In this document: positions 36,229 through 45,076 of the stretch, piece by piece
Numbering within the stretch: position 1 is the stretch's first letter
How the letters are laid out: every line of letters begins with the position of its first letter
Origin: Actinotalea alkalitolerans
GTDB taxonomy: Bacteria > Actinomycetota > Actinomycetes > Actinomycetales > Cellulomonadaceae
NCBI RefSeq assembly: GCF_023369855.1
Contig: NZ_JAMBPP010000016.1
Location: 26,827-90,826, forward strand
DNA length: 64,000 bases
Direction: 5' to 3'
Made by a program: the position numbers and the translations under genes
The notes under the pieces: generated by a model
Databases searched by the model: none
The model's input: only the letters and a program-made list of their open reading frames with translations
What the model was told of the DNA's origin: nothing

Positions 36229-37943
36229 CGCGTGGTCCCGTCGTCGCCGCCGGTCGCCGGACCGGTGCCCTCACCGGGCGGGGCGTCGCCCTTGGGTGGG
36301 AACATTCCTGACGGCCGGCCCTTGCCGTCCCAGTTGAGCAGGTTGACCCTGGCCTTGCGGGTCGAGGGATCGGCCACCGTGTCGGTGGTCTGCCGCTGCT
36401 GGAGCATGTGGAAGTTCTCCACAGCGATCGGCTCGTTGAGGAAAGCGGGCCCCGACCCCTCGCCGAACGGTCCCGACCCACCCATGCCCGGGCCGCCGTC
36501 GTAGTCGAGGCTGCACTCGGTCGCGAGCTCCTCCAGACCGTGCGCCTGCTCGGCGTGGGCGCTGGGGATCACGTACCGCTCGTCGTACTTGGCGATCGCC
36601 AGCAGCCGGTACATCTCGTACATCGCGTCGGGCTCCATGCCGACGGCCGCCGGGATGGACGGGTCGCCGTCGCGGCCCATGTTGAGGTCGCGCATGTAGG
36701 AACGCATCGCGGCGAGCCGCTTGAGCACCGCGGTGACCGGTGCGGGGTCGCCGGCGGTGAAGAGCTCGGCGAGGTACTCCACCGGGATCCGCAGGGTGTC
36801 GATCGCCGCGAACAGGTTGCCCGAGTCCTCGGCGTCCACGCCGGTCTCGGCGACGACGTCGACCACGGGCGACAGCGGCGGGATGTACCAGACCATCGGC
36901 ATGGTCCGGTACTCGGGGTGCAGCGGCAGCGCCACCTCGTAGGTGCTGATGAGCTTCCAGATGGGTGAGCGCTGCGCGGCCTCGATCCAGTCACGCTGGA
37001 TGCCCGCCTTCTCGGCCTCACGGACCACCTCGGGGTCGAAGGGGTCCAGGAAGACGCTGCGCTGGGAGGCGAGCAGCTCGCGCTCGTCGGTGACCGAGGC
37101 GGCCTCGAGCACCTTGTCGGCGTCGTAGAGCACCAGCCCGATGTAGCGCAGCCGTCCCACGCAGGTCTCGGCGCAGACCGTGGGCAGGCCCACCTCGATC
37201 CGGGGGAAGCAGAAGGTGCACTTCTCGGCCTTGCCCGTGCGGTGGTTGAAGTAGATCTTCTTGTAGGGGCACCCGGTGATGCACTTGCGCCAGCCACGGC
37301 ACGCGTCCTGGTCGACCAGGACGATGCCGTCCTCCTCGCGCTTGTAGATCGCCCCCGAGGGGCACGACGCCGCGCACGAGGGGTTGAGGCAGTGCTCGCA
37401 GATGCGCGGCAGGTAGAACATGAAGGTCTGCTCGAACTCCATCTTGACCGTGTCGGAGATCTTGCGCAGCACCGGGTCGACCTGGCTCAGGCCCTTCGAC
37501 CCGCCGAGGTCGTCGTCCCAGTTGGCGCTCCACGAGACGTTCATGTTCTCGCCGCTGATCAGGGACTTCGGCCTGGCCACCGGGGTGTGCTCCTGCAGCG
37601 GCGCGTTGGTCAGGTTCTCGTAGTCGTAGGTCCACGGCTCGTAGTAGTCGGTGATGGACGGCATCTTCGGGCTCGAGAAGATGGTCAGCAGGTTCTTGAG
37701 CCGGCCCCCGGCCTTGAGCTGCAGCCGCCCCCGCTTGTTGAGCGCCCACCCGCCCTGCCAGCGCTCCTGGTCCTCGTAGGTGCGCGGGTACCCCTGCCCG
37801 GGGCGGGTCTCGACGTTGTTGAACCAGACGTACTCGGTCCCGGTCCGGTTGGTCCACGCCTGCTTGCACGTCACCGAGCAGGTGTGACACCCGATGCACT
37901 TGTCGAGGTTCATCACCATCGACATCTGGGCCATGACTCTCAT
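36225..37943 (-). CDS. narH: Respiratory nitrate reductase beta subunit
   Basis: A 572-residue iron-sulfur subunit carrying three [4Fe-4S] and one [3Fe-4S] cluster between NarI and NarG. The first cysteine group is C16, C19, C22, C26 (CIGCHTCSVTC). The second is CEHCLNPSCAASCP; the third has the Trp substitution of the [3Fe-4S] site (ACRGWRKCITGCP); the last is KCTFCFPR with TVCAETCVG. ATG 37943 follows GGGAG at nine bases. The gap from narG is 57 bases and the stop overlaps narJ. The C-terminal 100 residues are Gly/Pro-rich, longer than in E. coli (512 residues). Confidence 0.96.
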   Translation of the reverse strand: MRVMAQMSMVMNLDKCIGCHTCSVTCKQAWTNRTGTEYVWFNNVETRPGQGYPRTYEDQERWQGGWALNKRGRLQLKAGGRLKNLLTIFSSPKMPSITDYYEPWTYDYENLTNAPLQEHTPVARPKSLISGENMNVSWSANWDDDLGGSKGLSQVDPVLRKISDTVKMEFEQTFMFYLPRICEHCLNPSCAASCPSGAIYKREEDGIVLVDQDACRGWRKCITGCPYKKIYFNHRTGKAEKCTFCFPRIEVGLPTVCAETCVGRLRYIGLVLYDADKVLEAASVTDERELLASQRSVFLDPFDPEVVREAEKAGIQRDWIEAAQRSPIWKLISTYEVALPLHPEYRTMPMVWYIPPLSPVVDVVAETGVDAEDSGNLFAAIDTLRIPVEYLAELFTAGDPAPVTAVLKRLAAMRSYMRDLNMGRDGDPSIPAAVGMEPDAMYEMYRLLAIAKYDERYVIPSAHAEQAHGLEELATECSLDYDGGPGMGGSGPFGEGSGPAFLNEPIAVENFHMLQQRQTTDTVADPSTRKARVNLLNWDGKGRPSGMFPPKGDAPPGEGTGPATGGDDGTTR

Positions 37944-38000
37944 CTGGTGGCGCTCCCTGCTCGGCTCGTGAATCGCGTGGACGCTGCGTGCTCGGGCATG

Positions 38001-41000
38001 TCAGTACTCCACGACCTGGGAGCGGCGGCGGATGACGGTGACCTCGTCGCGCTGGTTGCCCGTCGGGCCGAGGTAGTTGAACGCGTAAGACAGCTGGGCG
38101 TACCCGCCGATCAGGTGGCTCGGCTTGATCAGCAGGCGGGTCAGCGAGTTGTGGATGCCGCCCCGCTTGCCGTTGGTCTCCGAGCGGGGGACGTCGATCA
38201 GCCGGTCCTGCGCGTGGTGCATGTAGACCGTGCCCTCGGGCATGCGGTGCGAGACCACCGCCCGGGCGACCACGATGCCGTTGCGGTTGACCGCCTCGAT
38301 CCAGTCGTTGTCCACGATGCCGACCTTGTCGGCGTCCAGGGTGCTCATCCAGATGGTGGGCCCGCCCCGGGACAGCGACAGCATGAAGAGGTTGTCCTGG
38401 TACTCGGAGTGGATCGACCACTTGTTGTGCGGGGTCAGGTACCGCACGGTCACCCCGAGCGTCCCGGTGCCCGCGACCTCCGCGGTGTCGCCGATCACCG
38501 TCTCGCCGAACAGCGCCGGCATGTTCAGCGGCGGACGGAAGACGGGCAGGTTCTCCCCGATCTCGCTCATCCAGTCGTGGTCGAGGTAGAAGTGCTGCCG
38601 ACCGGTCAGGGTGTGCCAGGGCTTGAGGCGCTCGACGTTGATGGTGAAGGGCGAGTACCTCCGCCCGCCGTGCTCGGAGCCCGACCACTCGGGCGAGGTG
38701 ATCACCGTGACCGGACCGGCCTGGGTGTCGGTGAAGCTGATCTGCTTGCCCTCGTGCTCGGCGGAGAGGTCGGCCATCGCCTGCCCGGTGCGCTTCTCCA
38801 GGGTCCGGAAGCCCTGGGTGGCGAGCCGGCCGTTGGTCGTCCCGGACAGCGCCAGGATCGCGTCGCACACGTGCACGTCGCGGGTCAGCAGGGGGCGGCC
38901 GTCGGCCACGCCCCCGGGGGTGCCACGGGCCACCCCGTTCTTGCGACCGAGGTGCTCGACCTCCTTGTCGACCGTGTACGCGACCCCCTTGGTCAGGGTC
39001 CCCAGCGAGTCCATCAGCGGACCGAGGGTCGCCATCTTGGTCGCGACCGCCGCGTAGTCCCGCTCGACCACGACGAGCTTGGGCATCGTCCGGCCCGGGA
39101 CCGGCTCGCACTCGCCGGTCTTCCAGTCCTGGACCCGACCGTGGGGGTTGGCCATCTCGTCGGGGGTGTCGTGGGTCAGCGGGACCGCGACGACGTCGGT
39201 GCGGGTGCCCAGGTGCACCGCGGCGAGCCGGCTGAAGGCCTGCGCGAGGGTGTGGAAGGCGTCGAAGTCGGTGCGGGTCTGCCACGGCGGGGCGATCGCG
39301 GGGCTGAAGGAGTTCACGAACGGGTGCATGTCCGTGGTGTTCAGGTCGTGCTTCTCGTACCAGGTCGCCGCCGGCAGCACGACGTCGGAGTAGATCGTGG
39401 TGCTCGTCATCCGGAAGTCCAGGGACAGCAGCATGTCGAGCTTGCCGGTGGGTGCCTCGTCGTGCCAGACGACGTCGCGCGGCCGGTTCTCGGGGGGCGC
39501 CTCGGTGGCCCGCAGGTTGGAGTCGGTGCCCAGCAGGTGCTTGAGGAAGTACTCGTTGCCCTTGGCCGAGCTGCCCAGCAGGTTGGCCCGCCAGATCGTC
39601 AGCACCCGCGGGAAGTTCTCGGGGGCGTCGGGGTCCTCGGCGGCGAACCGCAGCCGGCCGGCCTTGAGCTCGGCCGGGACGTACTCCGCGACGCCCTGCC
39701 CCGCCGCTGCGGCGTCGGCCGAGATCTGCAACGGGTTGCGGTCGAAGGTCGGGTACGAGGGCATCCACCCCATCCGCGCGGACTGCGCGATGATGTCCGC
39801 GGTGGTCTTGCCGGCCAGCTGGCGCTTCGCGGGGTCGGTGGTCGCCGCGGCCAGGGTGTCCGCGCCGAACGCGTCGTAGCGGAACTGGTCGGTGTGCAGG
39901 TACCAGTAGGCCGTCTGGATCATCGTGCGCGGCGGCCTCGACCAGTCGAGCGCGTTGGCGTACTGCGCGTGCCCGGTGACCGGCCGGACCTTCTCCTGGC
40001 CGACGTAGTGGGCCCATCCGCCACCGTTGACCCCCTGGCACCCGGTGAGCGTCGTCAGCGTGAGGAAGGCGCGGTAGATGGTGTCGGAGTGGAACCAGTG
40101 GTTGGTGCCGGCGCCCATGAGGATCATCGAGCGCCCGCGGGACTCCTCGGCGTTGGCGGCGAACTCGCGGCCGATCTTCTCGGCCTTGGCGGCGGGCACG
40201 CCGGTGAACTCCTCCTGCCAGGCCGGGGTGCAGGGCTGCGAGGCGTCGTCGTACCCGGTTGGCCAGGTGCCGGGCAACCCCGGACGCCCCACGCCGTACT
40301 GGGCGAGCAGGAGGTCGAAGACCGTGGTGACGAGGTGCTCGCCGACCCTGCGGACCGGCACGCCACGGCGGATGGTCGCCGACGCCCCGTCCAGGGTGTC
40401 GAAGCGCGAGAGGTCGACCTCGACCACCTCACCCTGCACCCGGGTGTCAGGGCCGCCGAGGCTGTCCGCCCCACCCATGCTGAGCAGCGGGTCGACCTCG
40501 CCCAGGTCCAGGTTCCAGCGCCCCGCCCCGGCCTCGCCGTAGTGGAAGCCCAGCGAGCCTCCGGGCACGACGGGCAGGCCGCTCGCGGCATCCATCAGGA
40601 CCGTCTTGAAGTGGGCGTTCTCCGAGGTGCTCTCGGCGCCGGGCAGGTCCGCGGCGGTGAGGAACTTGCCGGGCAGGTAGCCGCCGTCGGCCCGTTCCTC
40701 GAGCTGCACCAGGAAGGGCAGGTCGGTGTACCTCTTGACGTAGTCGGTGAAGTACGGCACCTGCCGGCGGACGAAGAACTCGGTGAGCGTCACGTGCCCC
40801 ATGGCCATGGCCAGCGCGCCGTCGGTGCCGGGCTGGACGGCGAGCCACTCGTCGGCGAACTTCACGTTGTCGGCGTAGTCGGGTGAGACGGCCACCACCT
40901 TCTGGCCGCGGTAGCGCGCCTCGACCATCCAGTGCGCGTCGGGGGTGCGGGTCACCGGGACGTTCGAGCCCCACATGATCAGGTAGCCGGCGTCCCACCA

Positions 41001-41780
41001 GTCCCCCGACTCGGGGACGTCGGTCTGGTCGCCGAAGACCTGCGGCGAGGCCACCGGGAGGTCCGCGTACCAGTCGTAGAAGGAGAGCATCGGGGCACCG
41101 ATGAGCGAGTGGAAGCGGGCGCCCGCACCGTGGGAGACCATCGACATGGCGGGGATCGGCGAGAAGCCCGCGACCCGGTCGGGACCGTACTCCTTGATCG
41201 TGTGCACCTGCGCGGCGGCCACCATCTCGACGGCCTCCTCCCACGAGGCGCGGACCAGCCCGCCCTTGCCACGAGCCGCCTTGTAGCGCCGCGAGCGCTC
41301 GGGGTCGCCCACGATGTCGGCCCATGCGGCGACCGGGTCACCGGTGCGGGCCTTGGCCTCGCGGTACATCTCGAGCAGGAGACCGCGCACGTACGGGTAA
41401 CGGATGCGGGTCGGTGAGTAGGTGTACCAGCTGAACGCCGCGCCGCGCGGGCAGCCGCGGGGCTCGTACTCGGGGCTGTCGGGCCCCACCGAGGGGTAGT
41501 CGGTCTGCTGGGACTCCCAGGTGATGATCCCGTCCTTGACGTACACCTTCCACGAGCACGAGCCCGTGCAGTTGACCCCGTGGGTCGAGCGGACCACCTT
41601 GTCGTGGCTCCAGCGGTCCCGGTAGAAGGTGTCCGCGTCGCGTCCGCCGATCTGGTGCAGGGTCCGCAGGTCGGCCGAGACCTCACCCTTGCGCAGGTAG
41701 CGGCCGAGCCGCAGCAGGGCGTCCGAGGCGGGGCTGTCGAGCCCTGCGGGGCCGCCGGTCGGGGTGACGGTCGGGTTCAT
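38001..41780 (-). CDS. narG: Respiratory nitrate reductase alpha subunit
   Basis: A 1259-residue molybdoenzyme that reduces nitrate to nitrite at Mo-bisMGD on the cytoplasmic side. The FS0 [4Fe-4S] site with His ligand is H67, C71, C75 and C110 (STHGVNCTGSCSW and RGCPRG). The molybdenum Asp lies in SFYDWYADLP. Further family marks are LIMWGSNVPVTRTPDAHW and MLLSLDFRMTSTTIYSDVVLP. ATG 41780 follows AAGGAGCAGCAG. No twin-arginine leader is present, as expected for inward-facing Nar. It is followed by narH, narJ and narI, and preceded by narK at 64 bases. Confidence 0.97.
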   Translation of the reverse strand: MNPTVTPTGGPAGLDSPASDALLRLGRYLRKGEVSADLRTLHQIGGRDADTFYRDRWSHDKVVRSTHGVNCTGSCSWKVYVKDGIITWESQQTDYPSVGPDSPEYEPRGCPRGAAFSWYTYSPTRIRYPYVRGLLLEMYREAKARTGDPVAAWADIVGDPERSRRYKAARGKGGLVRASWEEAVEMVAAAQVHTIKEYGPDRVAGFSPIPAMSMVSHGAGARFHSLIGAPMLSFYDWYADLPVASPQVFGDQTDVPESGDWWDAGYLIMWGSNVPVTRTPDAHWMVEARYRGQKVVAVSPDYADNVKFADEWLAVQPGTDGALAMAMGHVTLTEFFVRRQVPYFTDYVKRYTDLPFLVQLEERADGGYLPGKFLTAADLPGAESTSENAHFKTVLMDAASGLPVVPGGSLGFHYGEAGAGRWNLDLGEVDPLLSMGGADSLGGPDTRVQGEVVEVDLSRFDTLDGASATIRRGVPVRRVGEHLVTTVFDLLLAQYGVGRPGLPGTWPTGYDDASQPCTPAWQEEFTGVPAAKAEKIGREFAANAEESRGRSMILMGAGTNHWFHSDTIYRAFLTLTTLTGCQGVNGGGWAHYVGQEKVRPVTGHAQYANALDWSRPPRTMIQTAYWYLHTDQFRYDAFGADTLAAATTDPAKRQLAGKTTADIIAQSARMGWMPSYPTFDRNPLQISADAAAAGQGVAEYVPAELKAGRLRFAAEDPDAPENFPRVLTIWRANLLGSSAKGNEYFLKHLLGTDSNLRATEAPPENRPRDVVWHDEAPTGKLDMLLSLDFRMTSTTIYSDVVLPAATWYEKHDLNTTDMHPFVNSFSPAIAPPWQTRTDFDAFHTLAQAFSRLAAVHLGTRTDVVAVPLTHDTPDEMANPHGRVQDWKTGECEPVPGRTMPKLVVVERDYAAVATKMATLGPLMDSLGTLTKGVAYTVDKEVEHLGRKNGVARGTPGGVADGRPLLTRDVHVCDAILALSGTTNGRLATQGFRTLEKRTGQAMADLSAEHEGKQISFTDTQAGPVTVITSPEWSGSEHGGRRYSPFTINVERLKPWHTLTGRQHFYLDHDWMSEIGENLPVFRPPLNMPALFGETVIGDTAEVAGTGTLGVTVRYLTPHNKWSIHSEYQDNLFMLSLSRGGPTIWMSTLDADKVGIVDNDWIEAVNRNGIVVARAVVSHRMPEGTVYMHHAQDRLIDVPRSETNGKRGGIHNSLTRLLIKPSHLIGGYAQLSYAFNYLGPTGNQRDEVTVIRRRSQVVEY

Positions 41781-41844
41781 CTGCTGCTCCTTCGCGCGGA
41801 CTGCGTCGCCGGCCCGAGGGCCGGCCGGTCGATCGGTGAGCCGG

Positions 41845-43155
41845 TCAGCTGGGCTTGGGCGCCCCCGGACGTGCGTAGTAGTGCCAGGTCAGCACCGTGC
41901 AGAAGGCGAAGAACACCGCGCACCCGATGAAGAACGAGCGCGGCGTGACCATCGACAGCGCGATACCGACCAGGAACGGCCCGAAGGCCGCGATCGAGGC
42001 GGTGAACCCGATGACCCCGCCCGCCTGCCGCTTGGGGAAGATCATCGGCATCTGCTTGAAGGTGCCCGCGTTGCCGATCCCGGCGAAGAAGAAGATGCCG
42101 AGCATGCCGGTGAGGAACCAGGTGAACTGGCCGACCTCGGTCGGGCTGAGGAAGAAGAGCGCGAAGACCGTGCTGATCGTCATGCCGACACCGGCGACCA
42201 GGGTCCAGATCGCCCCGCCGTACCTGTCGCACAGCGGACCCCAGAACGCCCGCGTGGCCGAGCCGACCAGCGGCCCGAGGAAGGCGAACTTGAGCGGGTC
42301 CGGTGCGTCGGCGAAACTGCCGTACTCGTTGACGATGATGAGCCCGAGCTGGGCGGCGAACCCGCTGAAGGCCCCGAAGGTCATCAGGTAGATCGCGGTC
42401 ATCACCCAGGTGTGCTTCTCCCGGAAGATGTCGAGCTGCTGCCGGAAGTTGGCGGTGACCGGCACGCTGCGCAGGAAGACACCGGCCAGGACCATGCCCA
42501 GGATCACCCAGGGGATCAGGACCAGCCCGACGTTGTGCAGCCAGATCTCCGATCCGTCGATCCGCTGCTGGGGGGTCAGGGCAGCGGTGCCGAGCAGGCC
42601 GAAGCCCACGATCCAGGGGGCCAGGAACTGGATCAGGCTGACGCCGAAGTTGCCGATCCCCGCCTGCAGGCCCAGGGCCGTCCCGGCCATCCGCCTGGGG
42701 AAGAAGTAGCTCGTCGAGGGCATGAACCCCGAGAACGCCCCTCCCCCGACACCGGCGGCGGCCGCGAGGAGCAGCAGCACCGCGTACGGGGTGCCCGGGT
42801 CACGGACGGCCAGGGTCCAGCCGACCATGGGCAGCAGCATCAGCGTCGCGGTACCACCGACCAGCGTCGGGGTGCCCAGGATCGGCGGGAGGAACATGTA
42901 GATCAGCCGCATCGACCCACCGGCCAGGCCGGGTACCGCGACGAGCCAGTAGAGCTCGGCGCGGGTCAGGTCGTAGCCGATGTCGTTGAGCCGCGGCGCG
43001 ATCGCGCTGACCAGGTACCAGACGCAGAAGGCCAGCATCAGGTTGTAGGTGGTGATCCACAGCGTGCGCCAGGCGAGCTTCGGGTCCCAGTTCTCGGGGT
43101 CCTCGGGGTCCCACCGGCTCAGGTCGACCTGAGGTCGTCGCAGTCCAGAGGCCAT
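41845..43155 (-). CDS. narK: Nitrate/nitrite MFS transporter
   Basis: A 436-residue, 12-helix major facilitator of the nitrate/nitrite porter family. Nitrate-signature stretches are AAAAGVGGGAFSGFMPSTSYFFPRR (read in two parts) and FFFAGIGNAGTFKQMPMIFPKRQAGGV, with the conserved Arg positions in helices two and eight region (GGSMRLIY, GSATRAFWGP). It exchanges or imports nitrate and exports nitrite. It is the first gene of the narKGHJI transcription unit, and a CRP-like palindrome is centred about 120 bases before its start. ATG 43155 follows GGAGGAACG. Confidence 0.95.
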   Translation of the reverse strand: MASGLRRPQVDLSRWDPEDPENWDPKLAWRTLWITTYNLMLAFCVWYLVSAIAPRLNDIGYDLTRAELYWLVAVPGLAGGSMRLIYMFLPPILGTPTLVGGTATLMLLPMVGWTLAVRDPGTPYAVLLLLAAAAGVGGGAFSGFMPSTSYFFPRRMAGTALGLQAGIGNFGVSLIQFLAPWIVGFGLLGTAALTPQQRIDGSEIWLHNVGLVLIPWVILGMVLAGVFLRSVPVTANFRQQLDIFREKHTWVMTAIYLMTFGAFSGFAAQLGLIIVNEYGSFADAPDPLKFAFLGPLVGSATRAFWGPLCDRYGGAIWTLVAGVGMTISTVFALFFLSPTEVGQFTWFLTGMLGIFFFAGIGNAGTFKQMPMIFPKRQAGGVIGFTASIAAFGPFLVGIALSMVTPRSFFIGCAVFFAFCTVLTWHYYARPGAPKPS

Positions 43156-43265
43156 CGTTCCTCCACGCCGAGGTCAGGGGCCTGAGCCGGTCGCCGTCCC
43201 CTGCTGCGAGTATCGCGAGCAGCGTCGGGCATCTGTAGCGGCATTCGCCGGTTCTAATCCCCCTA

Positions 43266-43285
43266 TGTGTGACCCGCGTCACACA
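43266..43285. promoter_or_regulatory. CRP/FNR-family binding site upstream of narK
   Basis: TGTGTGA and TCACACA form a perfect seven-base inverted repeat around CCCGCG. The core is exactly TGTGA-N6-TCACA, the consensus for CRP (also GlxR and actinobacterial Crp). Its centre is about 120 bases before the narK ATG within a 252-base gene-free gap (43156-43407), so it is placed to control the nar operon. Confidence 0.65.
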
Positions 43286-43407
43286 GGGTGGACCCTAGCG
43301 GGCCGGCACGGGCATCGCATCCCTCACGACGGCCCGGCGGGTCGCGCTCACGCCGCACCGCCCGCACCGCCCGCGCAGCGCGAGCCGCTCGAGCGAGGTG
43401 AGAGCCG

Positions 43408-44073
43408 TCAGCGCGAGCGCAGGTACAGCACGCAGTGGTCCGGTCCCACGAACGGCTCGAGCCGGTCCGTGGTGAGCGGCCCCTCCGCACGGGCCAGCAC
43501 GCCACGCGCCAGGCCCAGGTGCACGCTGCACACCACCTCGGTGCGTTCGCGTGCGAGGTCTGCGATCGGGCAGCGGCGCAGGTGCACCTCGAGCGCCGTG
43601 AGGTCGACCTCGGGCTCGAAGCCGAGGTCCTCGAAGTGCGTCTCGAGGGCGGCGACCTGAGCCAGGGCGGACGGTTCGGACACCCCGGCGCTGGGCATCG
43701 CGGCGGCCCAGGCCTCGCCCGCGGCCTCGGCAGCGGCGGCCGGTGACGCCAGGGCCTTGCCGTAGCCGGCCACCAGCACGTGGGTCAGCTGCTCACGCGC
43801 CCGCCGATCCAGGGTCGCCCCCGCGGCACGGTCCACCGCACGGTAGAGGATCCGCGGACGCCCCCGGGTGGTGCGGACCTCGGGCTCGCGCTCGACGAAC
43901 CCCGTCGCCACCAGCCGGTCGAGATGCTCCCGTGCGGTGTTGATGTGCAGGCCGACCGCGGCGGCGATGTCGTCGACCCGCGCCGGCTCGGCCCGTTCCT
44001 GCAGCACGTGGAGGATCGCGACCCGGCTCTCGGAGGCGAGGGCGCGGTACGCGCTCAAGGAGCTCTGCACCAT
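43408..44073 (-). CDS. Cysteine-containing ArsR/DeoR-like transcriptional regulator (COG2345 type), nar-linked
   Basis: A 221-residue regulator. A winged helix-turn-helix (residues 1-75: ALASESRVAILHVL, INTAREHLDRLVATGFVERE, TRGRPRILYRA) precedes an effector domain with cysteines spaced C-x13-C-x31-C (RRCPIADLA, VVCSVHLGLARG, PDHCVLYL). This arrangement is shared with SufR-like iron-sulfur sensors, and the paralogue at 49917 has the identical spacing. ATG 44073 is preferred to the longer frame that would overlap mog. It is upstream of narK on the same strand and divergent from mog-moaE-moaA (62 bases), so it probably regulates the nitrate reductase/cofactor genes. Confidence 0.8.
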   Translation of the reverse strand: MVQSSLSAYRALASESRVAILHVLQERAEPARVDDIAAAVGLHINTAREHLDRLVATGFVEREPEVRTTRGRPRILYRAVDRAAGATLDRRAREQLTHVLVAGYGKALASPAAAAEAAGEAWAAAMPSAGVSEPSALAQVAALETHFEDLGFEPEVDLTALEVHLRRCPIADLARERTEVVCSVHLGLARGVLARAEGPLTTDRLEPFVGPDHCVLYLRSR

Positions 44074-44135
44074 GCCCCGATTATTCCCGGCGGCGGACTG
44101 ACCAACCTGGGACCTTCGGTAGGTACCGTGACCGC

Positions 44136-44657
44136 ATGACCCCCGCCCCCGCCCCCGCACCGGACGACGGACCCCACCGCCCAGCCGCAGCGGTCGTGGT
44201 CGTCTCGGACCGGTGCTCGCGCGGGGAGGCCGTCGACCGCTCGGGACCGGCCGCCGTCTCAGCCCTGCGGACCGCGGGCTTCCCGACCCAGGACGCCGTC
44301 GTGGTGCCCGACGGCGCAGCCCAGGTCGAGCACGCGCTGCGGTCCGCGCTGGGCGCCGGGGCTCGGCTCGTGGTGACCAGCGGCGGGACCGGTGTCGGTC
44401 CGCGCGACCGCACCCCCGAGGGCACCCGTGCCGTGATCGACCGCGAGCTCCCAGGGGTGGCCGAGGCGCTGCGCCGGCACGGCGAGCAGCACGTGCCCAC
44501 CGCCGTGCTGTCCCGCGGCCTGGCCGGGGTCACCGACCTCGGGGCGGTCGTGGTGAACCTGCCCGGCTCGCCCGCGGGCGTCGGCCAGGGCCTCGAGGTG
44601 CTGCTCCCCCTCGTGGACCACCTGCTCGACCAGCTGACCGGAGGGGACCACCGATGA
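44136..44657 (+). CDS. mog: Molybdopterin adenylyltransferase (MogA/MoaB)
   Basis: A 173-residue MoCF-fold protein that adenylylates molybdopterin before molybdate insertion by MoeA. Motifs: VVVVSDRCSRGEAVDRSGP near the N-terminus, LVVTSGGTGVGPRDRTPE (the GGTG substrate loop) and VVNLPGSPAGV. The N-terminal 15 residues are Ala/Pro repeats (PAPAPAP) and probably disordered. The stop overlaps moaE by four bases, making mog-moaE-moaA one operon. MoaB and MogA cannot be separated on sequence alone here. Confidence 0.92.
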   Translation: MTPAPAPAPDDGPHRPAAAVVVVSDRCSRGEAVDRSGPAAVSALRTAGFPTQDAVVVPDGAAQVEHALRSALGAGARLVVTSGGTGVGPRDRTPEGTRAVIDRELPGVAEALRRHGEQHVPTAVLSRGLAGVTDLGAVVVNLPGSPAGVGQGLEVLLPLVDHLLDQLTGGDHR

Positions 44658-45076
44658 GCACCTGGGCGCAGGTGACCGACCGACCGCTCGACCTCGGCGC
44701 GCACGTGGACGCCGTGCAGGACCCACGCGCAGGTGCCGTCGCCACCTTCGTCGGCCAGGTGCGCGACCACGACCCGAGCGTCACGGGCGAGGTCACCGCC
44801 CTGGAGTACTCGGCGCACCCCGACGCGCAGGCCGAGCTCGAGCGTCTGGTCGAGCAGGCCGCACGAGCCGACGGCGTGCTCGGGGTGGCCGTCAGCCACC
44901 GGGTCGGTTTGCTCATGGTGGGAGAACCGGCCATCGTGGCCGCTGTGGCTACCGCGCACCGGGCCCTGGCGTTCGAGATCTGCCAGGGGCTCGTCGAGAC
45001 CGTCAAGGCAGAGCTCCCGGTGTGGAAGCGCGAGGTGCTCTCCGACGGCACCCACCACTGGGTGGGCTCGGCATGA
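44654..45076 (+). CDS. moaE: Molybdopterin synthase catalytic subunit
   Basis: A 140-residue subunit that, with MoaD, converts cyclic pyranopterin monophosphate to molybdopterin. Typical motifs: GAVATFVGQVRDHDPS, LEYSAHPDAQAELERLV, VSHRVGLLMVGEPAIVAAV, and catalytic-lysine region ETVKAELPVWKREV. ATGA overlaps link it to mog before and moaA after. Its partner moaD lies on the opposite strand at 46087. Confidence 0.95.
   Translation: MSTWAQVTDRPLDLGAHVDAVQDPRAGAVATFVGQVRDHDPSVTGEVTALEYSAHPDAQAELERLVEQAARADGVLGVAVSHRVGLLMVGEPAIVAAVATAHRALAFEICQGLVETVKAELPVWKREVLSDGTHHWVGSA

Noticed and set aside
37242..40886. Plus-strand open frame of 1214 codons across narG and narH
   Set aside because: Shadow of strongly conserved nitrate reductase genes; no motifs, low-complexity composition.
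43263..43407. Possible short gene between narK and the upstream regulator
   Set aside because: Frames here are short, lack ribosome sites and cover the CRP-type palindrome; treated as promoter region.
44074..44135. Third copy of the AT-rich operator upstream of the nar-linked regulator
   Set aside because: Only one half-like stretch (GATTATTCCC) is present and there is no matching right arm.
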